The notes under the pieces are model-generated. The model made no database searches. It had not been told where the DNA came from and was given only the letters and a program-made list of their open reading frames with translations. The translations under genes were made by a program, and so were the position numbers. Of a DNA stretch of 64,000 nt, positions 54,662-63,800 are shown in pieces (the first letter of the stretch is position 1; each line of letters starts with the position of its first letter). Source of the stretch: Roseiarcus sp963835215 (GTDB lineage: Bacteria > Pseudomonadota > Alphaproteobacteria > Rhizobiales > Beijerinckiaceae); the NCBI GenBank assembly GCA_963835215.1, contig CAWIES010000004.1:558001-622000 (forward strand). The letters run 5' to 3'.

Positions 54662-55402
54662 CTAGAGCGCGACGACGGCTTCCGCCTTCGCCGGCGCGCT
54701 GGCCGAAGTATCCTCGCGCTTCACGGCGCTGCGCCCGCCGCCGCCGATGCCATTGATGATCAATTCGACATGCGCCGCAATCTGAGCCTCGAGCGGAGGC
54801 CAATCGAACAACGGTTTGGAAATGCGCAGCGCGACCAGGCCATGCATCGCCGCCCAGACCGCCAGCGCCATCTCTCGCTCGCCCTTGGCGCAACGGAACT
54901 GGCCACGGGTGACGCCAAGCTGAATGCGGCGCAACAGGCCGTTGAACAGCGCATCGCCGATTCGAGCCGGCTCCGAGTTCGTCGCCTCATCGGATTTGCG
55001 CCGCGCGGCGACCCGCATGAACACGAGGCGATACTCATCGGGATTCTCGACTCCGAAGCGGATGTATTCGCTCAGGGTCAAACGCAGGAATTCGAAGGGA
55101 TCTTCGTTGCCCACGCTCACGGCCTCGATCGCCGCGCCCAATTTGGACAGCGCGCTTGCGACCAGTCGATCGAGCATCTCTTCCTTGCTCTTGAAATAGA
55201 CGTAGAGGGCCGTCTGCGAGATGCCGACGCGCGCCGCGATCTGCCGCGTCGTCACGTTTTCGGCGCCATGTTCGAGAAACAGCGCGCGGGCGGCGCTCAG
55301 GATTTCCTCGGGCCGCTGATGGCCGAATCCGCGCCGCTTCCTGTTTTCCAAGGAAACGACGTAGGACTTGACCGGCTTTCTTGCGACTCTCGAATGTTCC
55401 AT
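54662..55402 (-). CDS. TetR/AcrR-family transcriptional regulator
   Basis: A 246-residue regulator: an N-terminal basic stretch is followed by the TetR HTH (RPEEILSAARALFLEHGAENVTTRQIAARVGISQTALY) and YFKSKEEMLDRLVASAL, then a helical ligand domain with a WAAMHGLVALRISKPLFDW segment typical of TetR_C_33 (WHG). It probably represses a nearby or distant operon. GGGGGGAGG precedes ATG 55402. Its target may be the repeat-rich operator at 56153 or the RND operon, but neither is shown. Confidence 0.9.
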   Translation of the reverse strand: MEHSRVARKPVKSYVVSLENRKRRGFGHQRPEEILSAARALFLEHGAENVTTRQIAARVGISQTALYVYFKSKEEMLDRLVASALSKLGAAIEAVSVGNEDPFEFLRLTLSEYIRFGVENPDEYRLVFMRVAARRKSDEATNSEPARIGDALFNGLLRRIQLGVTRGQFRCAKGEREMALAVWAAMHGLVALRISKPLFDWPPLEAQIAAHVELIINGIGGGGRSAVKREDTSASAPAKAEAVVAL

Positions 55403-55894
55403 CACGACCTCCCCCCTCAAGAAGATTTGACGGCTCCTGACGTTGCGCGTTGCGACAAAAGACGTAGACTAGCAGCGAACGCGTAGAGATTTATTCTCTT
55501 CGTATTTGCCGCGGTAAATGGCGACGTGTCAAACAAATGACGACGCGCCAAAAATTGCGCGGCAGGGCCGACCGACCGGCGAACTGCAATTTACAGGCCG
55601 CGTTGACGTGTCGCCGACTGGACGCGCGAAAGTACGGCGCGCCCTCCGCGCTAAAAACCCGGCGATGATGGCGGGATTCGCGAGGCGCAGGGGGCAGATG
55701 CGCCCGCTTCGAACCTCTTTCGTCGTGCCCGCACCCGACAGGCGCGCGGCGGACGCCTGAACGGCGCTTAGTCCGGACTTGCCCCGCAAATCTTGCTGGG
55801 CAAGTCATGAGAGGCGCTCGAAGCGCCTCTCATGAGATCGACAATCACGCGCCTGCCCGAATTCCGCCTAAGCTGCGTCCGGACCGGCAGGTTG
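55403..55894. other. Non-coding region with paired hairpins
   Basis: A 490-bp stretch between the tetR start and the end of the small secreted-protein gene. A less GC-rich patch lies near 55485-55515 (gagatttattctcttcg), likely the tetR promoter zone. The only notable structures are the two hairpins at 55776-55835. Short open frames here look like chance reading. Confidence 0.55.
55776..55835 (-). terminator. Two adjacent hairpins downstream of the small secreted-protein gene
   Basis: The hairpin closest to the gene, 55805-55835, has arms tcatgagaggcgct and agcgcctctcatga, perfectly complementary over 14 bp with a 3-nt loop. The next has arms gacttgccc (55776-55784) and gggcaagtc (55798-55806). 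They overlap by two bases and lie 60 bp past the stop of the gene at 55895. No T tract follows, so they may be a 3' stabiliser, attenuator or a repeat element instead of a simple terminator. Confidence 0.5.
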
Positions 55895-56128
55895 TCAGTT
55901 GGACAGCGAGCGGGCGTCGCGGTGCTCAGGATAGGCAGCCGCGTCAGTCCCGGTATAGCCCACGTAAGCGCCCAGCACGCGATGCGGCCGCTGGACGTCG
56001 CCGGTCGAATCCGAGCTGTTCGTCGAATAGTTGGGCTGATTCGTGGCCGGCTGGTCGTAGGCATAGGCGCTGACGCCGGTCAGCGAGAGGACGAGGGCCG
56101 AAGCGCCCAAAAGAAGCATATTGCGCAT
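55895..56128 (-). CDS. Small secreted protein of unknown function
   Basis: The 77-residue precursor has a clear signal peptide (MRNMLLLGASALVLSLTG, cleavage near AYA), leaving a mature chain of about 54 residues. The chain is rich in Asn, Ser, Thr and Tyr (YDQPATNQPNYSTNSSDS) and ends in GAYVGYTGTDAAAYPEHRDARSLSN. No cysteines occur. I do not recognise a family. GAAAGGAAAA precedes the ATG. A 34-bp symmetric repeat region sits just upstream, suggesting regulated expression. Confidence 0.65.
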   Translation of the reverse strand: MRNMLLLGASALVLSLTGVSAYAYDQPATNQPNYSTNSSDSTGDVQRPHRVLGAYVGYTGTDAAAYPEHRDARSLSN

Positions 56129-56152
56129 GGTATTTTTCCTTTCACAAGAAAG

Positions 56153-56186
56153 TGAACATTGCTCACTGAGCGTTGCTCACTGTTCA
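56153..56186. promoter_or_regulatory. Symmetric repeat cluster upstream of the small secreted-protein gene, putative operator
   Basis: Two identical 10-bp repeats ttgctcactg lie at 56159-56168 and 56173-56182, a 14-bp period. They are flanked symmetrically by TGAACA (56153-56158) and its complement TGTTCA (56181-56186). Combined, the region looks like a double operator for a dimeric regulator. It lies 25 bp upstream of the start codon at 56128. Confidence 0.55.
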
Positions 56187-56309
56187 ACGAAGGTAAGAGC
56201 CCCCCGGTTTCGATCAAGGGGTCGCATGCGATTTTTTTCGAGGGACCGTTCGCCCGTTCGGTTGGGGCCTCGAGCGAGCGCCGGCGCAGCTAAGGAGCGG
56301 CCTGGCGAG

Positions 56310-57245
56310 CTAGTCCGCCGCCGCGGGCGCGATCCCGGGCGCGACTTTCGCCGCTGAGCCGGTCAGCACGACGCCGCACAGCACGCAGGCAAGGCCGATA
56401 AAGGCCGACGGCCCAACCCTTTCGCCGAGCGCCAGCGCGCCGAAGATCACGCCGAGGCACGGCACGATGTAATTGTTGAGCGCGGCGAAGGTCGCGCCGG
56501 CGGACTCGATCAGCCGGAAATTGACGAAATAGGCGAGCGCCGTGTTGAACAGGGCGAGCGTGACCAGCGCCGCGAGCGGGCCGGCCGGGATCGCCGCCAG
56601 CTCACCGGGCAAGGGCGGCCCGGCGGTCGCGAGGGCGCCGGCGCACAGCAGGATCGCCGAGATCGACATCGAACCGGTCACCGCGACATCCGCGCCAAGG
56701 TCACGCGAGACGTCGCGCGACAGCAACCCGCCGATCGCGTAGCCGAACGCCGCCAGCAGCGCCAGCGCCCGCCCGAGTCCCGGCGCGGCGGCGCCCACCG
56801 GGTCAGGGACGACGGCAAGCGGAGCGGCGAGCGGCCCAGCAAGCGCGATCGCGACGCCGGCGAACCCGAGCGCCAGGCCAAACGCGGCCCGCGCGCTCCA
56901 CGCCTCGCCGAAGTTGAACAGGCGGGCGATGACGACGGTGAAAATCGGCGCCGAGCCCATCATCAGCGCCAGATCCGCGCTGGTCGTCAGATGCGCGGCG
57001 ATCCCGGTCAGGAGGAACGGGCCGACCTGCCCGGTCAGCGAGATCGCCGCCATTCGCGCCCAGGACCCAAGCGCGCGCGGCCAGCGCATGCCCCTCACCA
57101 ACGCGAAGGCGATCAGCGCCAGGGCGGCGATCCCTGCGCGGCCGCTGGCGTAGCCGGTCCAGTCGAAGGCCCCGGCGGCGATCTTGATCAGCAGGAAAGA
57201 CGTGCCCCACAGCAGCGACAGGAAGGTCAGCACGACATAGGGCAA
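56310..57245 (-). CDS. EamA/DMT-family transporter
   Basis: A 311-residue protein with ten predicted helices in two EamA repeats. It opens LTFLSLLWGTSFLLIKIAAG, with GTSF in helix 1, and the second repeat includes LAFGYAIGGLLSRDV and a closing helix GLACVLCGVVLTGSA. The family exports amino acids or other small metabolites. The substrate is not predictable. It is transcribed away from the DUF4071-protein gene. Confidence 0.88.
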   Translation of the reverse strand: MPYVVLTFLSLLWGTSFLLIKIAAGAFDWTGYASGRAGIAALALIAFALVRGMRWPRALGSWARMAAISLTGQVGPFLLTGIAAHLTTSADLALMMGSAPIFTVVIARLFNFGEAWSARAAFGLALGFAGVAIALAGPLAAPLAVVPDPVGAAAPGLGRALALLAAFGYAIGGLLSRDVSRDLGADVAVTGSMSISAILLCAGALATAGPPLPGELAAIPAGPLAALVTLALFNTALAYFVNFRLIESAGATFAALNNYIVPCLGVIFGALALGERVGPSAFIGLACVLCGVVLTGSAAKVAPGIAPAAAD

Positions 57246-57379
57246 GACGCCTGCTCTCCAAGGGGAGATTGCTGGCTAGCAAGGTTGGAGGGCAAGAGCA
57301 AACCACGCTTCTGAGACGGCAAACTCGCGCCCCGCTCCGGGTTAGGATCGGCGGCATATGCCGCGTCTCGGGAGGAGAC

Positions 57380-58723
57380 ATGGATCATCGCGCCGTCTGT
57401 TTCGTCATCATGCCGTTCGGCCGCAAGCCCGATCCGAGCGGGCGCGCCGTCGATTTCGACCGCATCTACGCCGAGGTGATCGGGCCGGCGGTCGAGGCGG
57501 CGGGCCTTGCCGCGGTGCGCGCCGACGAAGAGAAGGGCGCCGGCTTCATCCACAAGCTGATGTACGAGCGCATCCTGCTCAGCGAGTTCGCCATCGCCGA
57601 CCTCACCATTCTCAACGCCAACGTCTATTACGAGCTCGGCATCCGCCATGCGGCGCGGCCGGAAACGACGGTGCTGACGATGGCCCTGGGCTCGCCGCTG
57701 CCCTTCGATGTTGGCCCGCTGCGCGCCCTGCCCTATGCGCTCGGCGCCGACGGCGCGCCGACCGACGCCGCCGCCTCGAGCGCCGCCCTCTTAGGCCGGC
57801 TCAACGAAGCGCGCGGCCACCGCGCGATGGATTCGCCACTCTTCCAATTGCTCGAAGGCTACCAGGCGGCGCCGATCGACCGCTTGAAGACCGACGTGTT
57901 CCGCACGCAGGTCGCCTACGCCGAAGTGCTGAAGAAGCGGCTCGCCGAAGCGCGCGCCAGCGGGGTCGAGGCGCTCGACGCGCTGCGCGACGAGCTCGGC
58001 GCGCTCGATGTGATCGAGGCCGGCGTCGGCGTCGATCTCTTGCTCTCCTACCGCGCGCTGTCGCAATGGCAGCGCATGGTCGATCTCTGCGGCAAGCTCG
58101 ACCGCGCGTTGCAACGCACGCAGCTCGTGCGCGAGCAATGGGCGCTGGCGCTCAACCGACTCGGCGACGACCGCGAGGCGGAGACGATCCTCTCCGGGCT
58201 GATCGCCGAGCGTGGCCCATCGAGCGAGACCAACGGCCTGCTCGGCCGCATCCACAAGGACCGCTGGCAGAAGGCGCGCCGGGGCGGGCGCGAGATCGAG
58301 GCGCGCGGCCATCTCAAGAAGGCGATCGCGATCTATCGACAGGGCTTCGAGACCGACTGGCGCGACGCCTATCCCGGCGTCAATGCGGTGACGCTGATGA
58401 CCATCGCCGATCCGCGCGACCGCGCCGCCAAGGATATGGCCGGGGTTGCGCGCTACGCGGTGCGCCAGCGACTGGCGCATGAGGGCGGCGACTACTGGGA
58501 CCATGCGACGCTGATCGAACTCGCGGCGGTCGAGGGCGACTGGGACGCCGCCGAGGAGGCGCTCGGCGATGCGCTGGCGGCGCTCGACGAAGGCTGGAAA
58601 GCTGCGTCATCCGCCAACAACCTCAAGATGATCCTCGACGCGCGCGCGAGCGCGGGCCTCGAGACCGACCGGCTGCAGGCGATCGTCGCCGAACTCGAGA
58701 AGCAAGCGCCGGTGAAGGCGTGA
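57380..58723 (+). CDS. TIR/deoxyribosyltransferase-like domain fused to a DUF4071 (TRAFs-binding) domain
   Basis: A 447-residue soluble protein. The N-terminal domain (about 1-115) has CFVIMPFGRKPD, a DFDRIYAEVIGPAVEAAG helix, IADLTILNANVYYELGIRHA (Glu85 in the YELG motif) and ETTVLTMALG. This matches nucleoside-2-deoxyribosyltransferase/TIR-like folds found in bacterial conflict and signalling proteins. The C-terminal part (about 150-440) is helical and TPR-like, with ALDVIEAGVGVDLLLSYRAL and GFETDWRDAYPGVNAVTL. It resembles the DUF4071 or TRAFs-binding region of eukaryotic ASK kinases. GGAGGAG precedes ATG 57380. The RND operon begins 13 bp after the stop. Confidence 0.82.
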   Translation: MDHRAVCFVIMPFGRKPDPSGRAVDFDRIYAEVIGPAVEAAGLAAVRADEEKGAGFIHKLMYERILLSEFAIADLTILNANVYYELGIRHAARPETTVLTMALGSPLPFDVGPLRALPYALGADGAPTDAAASSAALLGRLNEARGHRAMDSPLFQLLEGYQAAPIDRLKTDVFRTQVAYAEVLKKRLAEARASGVEALDALRDELGALDVIEAGVGVDLLLSYRALSQWQRMVDLCGKLDRALQRTQLVREQWALALNRLGDDREAETILSGLIAERGPSSETNGLLGRIHKDRWQKARRGGREIEARGHLKKAIAIYRQGFETDWRDAYPGVNAVTLMTIADPRDRAAKDMAGVARYAVRQRLAHEGGDYWDHATLIELAAVEGDWDAAEEALGDALAALDEGWKAASSANNLKMILDARASAGLETDRLQAIVAELEKQAPVKA

Positions 58724-58736
58724 GCGGGGCCGCCCG

Positions 58737-59813
58737 ATGAATGTGATCCGCTTCGGCCTGCTCCTCGCGATGGCGCTCTGCGTGGCCGGTTGCGGCGGGA
58801 AGGCGACGCTGCCGCCACGGCCGCCGCTGCTGGTCAGGGCGCAACCGGCTCACTTCGAGGACTACGCGACAACGATCTCTCTGACCGGCACAATCAAGGC
58901 GCGGACGCAGGCAGATCTGTCTTTCCGCATCGATGGCCGGGTCGTCGAGTGGGACGCCGACGTCGGACAGCACGTCGAGGCGGGCGCGGTGCTGGCGAAG
59001 ATCGATCCGACCGAGCAGCAAGCGGATCTCGATTCGGCGAATGCGGCGGTCGCCTCCGCCCAAGCGGTCATGCGCCAGGCTTCCACCAATTTCGACCGGC
59101 AGAAGTCATTGATCGACTCCGGTTTCACCACCCGTTCCACTTATGACTCAGCCCAGGAGAGCCTGCGCACCGCGCAAGGAAGTCTGGATGCAGCGAATGC
59201 GCAGGCCGGCGCCACGCGCGACTCGCTGTCCTTCACCGAATTGAGAGCGACGCAGGCAGGAATCATCACCGCCCGAAACATCGAAATCGGCCAGGTCGCG
59301 CAAGCCGCGCAGGCTGCCTTCACGCTTGCGGTCGATGGCCCGCGCGACGCGGTCTTCAACGTCGACGAGGCGATCTTCCTGCGCAAGACCACACACAGCG
59401 AAATTCCCTTGACGCTCGTCTCCAACCCCGCGATCCACGCGGTCGGGCATATTCGCGAAGTGGCGCCCGTCATCGACGCGAAGACCGGAACCGTGCTGGT
59501 CAAAGTCGGCGTGGACGACGCTCCGCCCGAAATGGCGCTGGGCAGCGCGGTCGTTGGGGTGGGCGCGTACGAGCCGCAGCGGGTCGTCAGGCTCCCTTGG
59601 AGCGCGGCGACAAGCAAGGACGGACAACTCGCGGTCTGGATCGTCGACCCCGCCACCAAGGTGGTCGCCCTGCGCCTCGTCGAGGTCGAGGCCTATGAGG
59701 AAGAGGCGGTGCTGATTCGCGACGGCCTGAAGGAGGGAGAGACCGTCGTCACCGACGGCGTCAAATTCCTCTACCCCGGACAAGTCGTCGATGTCGCGGA
59801 GGCAAAGTCATGA
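58737..59813 (+). CDS. RND efflux periplasmic adaptor, first copy (lipoprotein)
   Basis: A 358-residue membrane-fusion protein. The lipobox is LCVAGC (lipidated Cys near residue 19). The barrel-sandwich halves TGTIKARTQADLSFRIDGRV and ITARNIEIGQVAQA flank a helical hairpin (about 95-155), with a beta-barrel and membrane-proximal domain after. AQPAHFEDYATTISLTG is a typical N-terminal strand. It should be anchored in the inner membrane and link the pump to an outer-membrane channel not seen in the window. Its end overlaps the second adaptor gene by 4 bp (ATGA). Confidence 0.92.
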   Translation: MNVIRFGLLLAMALCVAGCGGKATLPPRPPLLVRAQPAHFEDYATTISLTGTIKARTQADLSFRIDGRVVEWDADVGQHVEAGAVLAKIDPTEQQADLDSANAAVASAQAVMRQASTNFDRQKSLIDSGFTTRSTYDSAQESLRTAQGSLDAANAQAGATRDSLSFTELRATQAGIITARNIEIGQVAQAAQAAFTLAVDGPRDAVFNVDEAIFLRKTTHSEIPLTLVSNPAIHAVGHIREVAPVIDAKTGTVLVKVGVDDAPPEMALGSAVVGVGAYEPQRVVRLPWSAATSKDGQLAVWIVDPATKVVALRLVEVEAYEEEAVLIRDGLKEGETVVTDGVKFLYPGQVVDVAEAKS

Positions 59814-60883
59814 AGCCCCTCGGCGCGATCGCGGCGCTCGGCGCGCTTACCTTGCTCTGCGCCTGCGACAAACCGCATCCGCCTGCCGCGGAGACGGTTC
59901 GCCCGGTTCTTTCGATGCTGGTCGCCCAGTCCCCAGTCAACGCCCTGCAGCTGGCGGGGACCGTGCAGCCGCGCATCCAGACCGCCTTCGCTTTCCGTGT
60001 GCTCGGCCGCATGACCGCGCGGCCGGTCAACGTCGGCGATCTCGTCGTCAAGGGCCAGGTTCTCGGCGCCATCGATCCGGTCTCGCTCGAATTGAACGCG
60101 CGAGCCGACGCGGCGGTTCTCGCCAACAGTCAGGCGCAGTTGACCAACGCAGCCGGCGTCGAGGAGCGGCAAAAGCAGCTGCTGACGACGGGGTCGACGA
60201 CCCAGGCGCTTTACGACTCGGCGGAGCAATCGCTGGCCTCAGCGCAGGCCGGCGTCACCAGCGCGCAAGCCGCGCTCGACAAAGCCAACGAACAACTCGG
60301 CTACGCCATCCTGAAATCGAACTTCGCCGGCGTGGTGACGGCGGTCGGCGCCGAAGTGGGCCAGATCGTTTCGCCCGGCCAAATGATCGCGAACGTCGCC
60401 GATCCCGCCCTGCGCGACGCGATCATCGACGTGCCCGACGCGCTCGTCGCCGTGCTGACCCCGGGCGCCAAATTCAAGGTGGCGCTGGAGCTCGATCCCT
60501 CGATCGAGGCCTCGGGCGCGATCCGCGAAGTGGCGCCGGAAGCGGACGCCGCGACGCGGACGCGGCGGGTCAAGATCGCGCTCGACAATCCCGCCGACGC
60601 CTTTCGTCTCGGCGCGACGATCACCGCGAAACTGAGTTCCGGCGCGGCGGTCGTTCTTCTGCCGGTCTCCGCCATCCTCGACAAGGATGGTCAGGATCAG
60701 GTGTGGATCGTCGATCCCAAGTCGCTGACGGTTTCACTTCGCGACGTCGAGACCGCGAGAAATGGCGACGATTTCGTCGAGATCGAGAGCGGTCTCGATC
60801 CCGCGACCCGCGTCGTGACCGCGGGCGTGCACAGCCTCGTCGAGGGCCAGCGCGTCAAGATCGATGAAGAGGTTGCGCCGTGA
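59810..60883 (+). CDS. RND efflux periplasmic adaptor, second copy (lipoprotein)
   Basis: A 357-residue adaptor paralogous to the first, with lipobox LLCAC (Cys19), barrel-sandwich segment AFRVLGRMTARPVNVGDLV, hairpin helices rich in Ala and Gln, and NFAGVVTAVGAEVGQIVSPGQ. The two adaptors share about the same layout but diverge in sequence. RND pumps with two adaptors occur in MdtABC-like and VexAB-like sets, where the adaptors may form a mixed ring. Its last codons overlap the permease gene by 4 bp (60880-60883). Confidence 0.92.
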   Translation: MKPLGAIAALGALTLLCACDKPHPPAAETVRPVLSMLVAQSPVNALQLAGTVQPRIQTAFAFRVLGRMTARPVNVGDLVVKGQVLGAIDPVSLELNARADAAVLANSQAQLTNAAGVEERQKQLLTTGSTTQALYDSAEQSLASAQAGVTSAQAALDKANEQLGYAILKSNFAGVVTAVGAEVGQIVSPGQMIANVADPALRDAIIDVPDALVAVLTPGAKFKVALELDPSIEASGAIREVAPEADAATRTRRVKIALDNPADAFRLGATITAKLSSGAAVVLLPVSAILDKDGQDQVWIVDPKSLTVSLRDVETARNGDDFVEIESGLDPATRVVTAGVHSLVEGQRVKIDEEVAP

Positions 60884-63800
60884 AGCCGTTCAATCTCTCG
60901 GAATGGGCGCTCGAGCACCGTTCGCTGCTCTGGTATTTCATGATCGTGTTCGCGATTGCGGGCGCCTTTTCCTATGTGAGCCTCGGGCGCGAGGAAGATC
61001 CCGCCTTCACGATCAAGACCATGATCATCGCGGCGCAATGGCCCGGCGCCTCGGCAACGGAGGTGACGCGCCAGGTCACCGATCGCATCGAGAAGAAGCT
61101 GGAAGAGCTGGAGTCGCTGGACTACACGCGCAGCTTCACGACAGCGGGCCAGACCATCGTTTATCTCGATCTGCTGCCCACCACCAAAGCCAAGGACGTG
61201 CAGGCGACCTGGGTGCGCGTGCGCAACCTGATCGCCGATATCCAGTCGGATTTCCCGCAGGGCGTCGTTGGACCGTTCTTCAACGATCATTTCGGCGACG
61301 TCTACGGCAACATCTACGCTTTCACCGCCGATGGCCTGACCGAGCGCCAGTTGCGCGACCGCGTCGAATACGCGCGCGCGCGGGCGCTGACCGTGCCGAA
61401 CGTCGGCCAGGTGCAGATCATCGGCGCCCAGGACGAGGCGATCTATCTCGATTTTTCGACCCGTCAGGTCGCCGCGCTCGGCCTCGACGCGCAGTCGATC
61501 GGCGCGAGCCTGCGCGCCCAGAATGCGATCGCGCCATCGGGCGTCATTCAGGCCGGCCCGGAGCAGATCGCTATCAGGGTCAACGGCCAATTCACCTCCG
61601 AGGAGAGCCTGAAGGCGATCAACATCAGGGTGAACGACCGATTCTTTCCCCTGACCGACGTCGCCACGATCCGGCGCGGCGTCGTCGATCCGCCAAGTTC
61701 GTTGTTTCGCTTCAACGGCAAGCCGGCGATCGCGCTGGCGATCGGCATGAAGGCGGGCTCCAACCTGCTCGAGTTCGGCGCCGCGCTCGACAAGGAGATG
61801 ACGAAGATCGTCGCCGAGATGCCGATCGGCGTCGATGTGGAGCGCGTCTCCGACCAACCGGTCGTCGTCGAGGAGGCGGTCTCGGGCTTCACGCGCGCGC
61901 TGTTCGAAGCGATCGCCATCGTGCTGGCGATCAGCTTCCTCAGCCTGGGGTTGCGCGCCGGTCTGGTCGTCGCGGTGGCGATTCCCCTGACGCTCGCGAT
62001 CACCTTCCTCGTCATGTCGATTTGGGGAATTTCGCTGCAACGCATCTCGCTCGGCGCGTTGATCATCGCGCTCGGCCTGCTGGTCGATGACGCGATGATC
62101 GCGGTCGAGATGATGGTGGCGCGCCTCGAGGCGGGCGACGATCGGCGCTCCGCGGCGACCTATGTCTACACCTCGACCGCCTTCCCGATGCTCACGGGCA
62201 CGCTCGTCACGGTCGCCGGCTTCATTCCGATCGGGCTCAACTCCAGTGCGGCGGGCGAATTCACCTTCACGCTGTTCGTCGTCATCGCGGTCGCTCTGCT
62301 CGTGTCCTGGGTCGTCGCGGTCGTGTTCACGCCGCTGCTCGGCGTGACGTTGTTGCCCAAATCGATGAAATCGCATGGCGAGACGAAGGGCGGATTCGCG
62401 CGGTTGTTCTCCCGCACGCTGCTGCTCGCGTTGCGCTGGCGCTGGGCGACGATCGGCCTGACGCTCGTCGCTTTCCTCGCGGCGGTCGTCGGCATGGGCT
62501 TCGTCGAGCAGCAGTTCTTTCCCAGCTCCGACCGGCCCGAATTGATCGTCGACTGGAACCTGCCGCAGAACGCCTCGATCGCCGACACCGACGCCCAGAT
62601 GGCGCAATTCGAACGTGAGGCGCTCGCGAAGTCGAGCGACATCGACCATTGGTCGACCTATGTCGGCGAAGGCGCCCCGAGATTCGTGCTGTCGTTCGAC
62701 GTGCAGCCGGCAAGCGCAACCTTTGGCCAGACGATCATCGTCAGCAAGAGTGTCGCCGTGCGCGACAAGCTGCAGGCCGACTTACAGGCCTATCTGACCC
62801 GCACGTTCCCCGGCACGGACGCCTATGTGAAGCTGCTCGACATCGGCCCTCCGGTCGGGCGTCCGGTGCAGTATCGGGTCAGCGGGCCCGACATCCAGAC
62901 CGTGCGCGATCTCGCGCAGAAGGCCGCGGGCCTGATGGCGGCCAATTCCAACCTCGCCGAACCGGTCTTCAATTGGAACGAGCCGGCGCGCGTGATCAAG
63001 ATCGAAGTGCTGCAGGACAAAGCCCGCCAGCTCGGCATCTCCTCGCAGGACATCGCCTCGGCGCTGAACAATGTCGTCACCGGGGCCAATGTCACGCAGG
63101 TGCGCGACGACATCTATCTCGTCAACGTCGTTGCGCGCTCGACCGCGGCGGAGCGCAAATCGATCGAGACGTTGCGCGACTTGCAATTTTCGGCGTCCAA
63201 CGGGGCGTCGGCGCCGCTCGCGGCGGTGGCGAGGTTTGGCTATGGGCTCGAACAGCCCACCATCTGGCGGCGCTCACGCGTCGCCACCATCACCGTTCAG
63301 GCTGCGGTCCGAGGCGCCGTCCAGCCCGCGACCGTCGTCGCCGAACTCGCGCCCTCGATCGAGACGTTCCGGCAGAGCCTGCCGGCGGGATATCACGTCG
63401 TCGTCGGCGGCTCGGTCGAGGAGAGCGCCAAGGCGCAAGGTCCGATCGTCGCGGTCGCGCCCTTGATGCTGTTCGCCATGGCGACGATTCTGATGCTGCA
63501 GTTGCAAAGCTTCCAGCGGCTGTTCCTGGTGTTCGCGGTTGCGCCGCTCGCACTGATCGGCGTGGTCGCGGCGCTGCTGCCCTCGCGCGCGCCGCTCGGC
63601 TTCGTCGCGATCCTCGGCGTGCTCGCGCTGATTGGCATTCTCATCCGCAACTCGGTCATCCTGATCATCCAGATCGAGCACTCGCGCGCCGAGGGCCGTC
63701 CGCCCTGGGAGGCGGTGATCGAGGCGACCGAACACCGCATGCGGCCGATTCTGCTGACCGCCGCCGCCGCGACGCTTGCGCTCATCCCGATCGCGCGCGA

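Noticed and set aside
55518..55760. An 80-residue open frame starting MATCQTNDD upstream of tetR
   Set aside because: No ribosome site, no recognisable domain, high Arg/Ala content typical of chance frames in GC-rich DNA, and an overlapping frame on the other strand is equally open.
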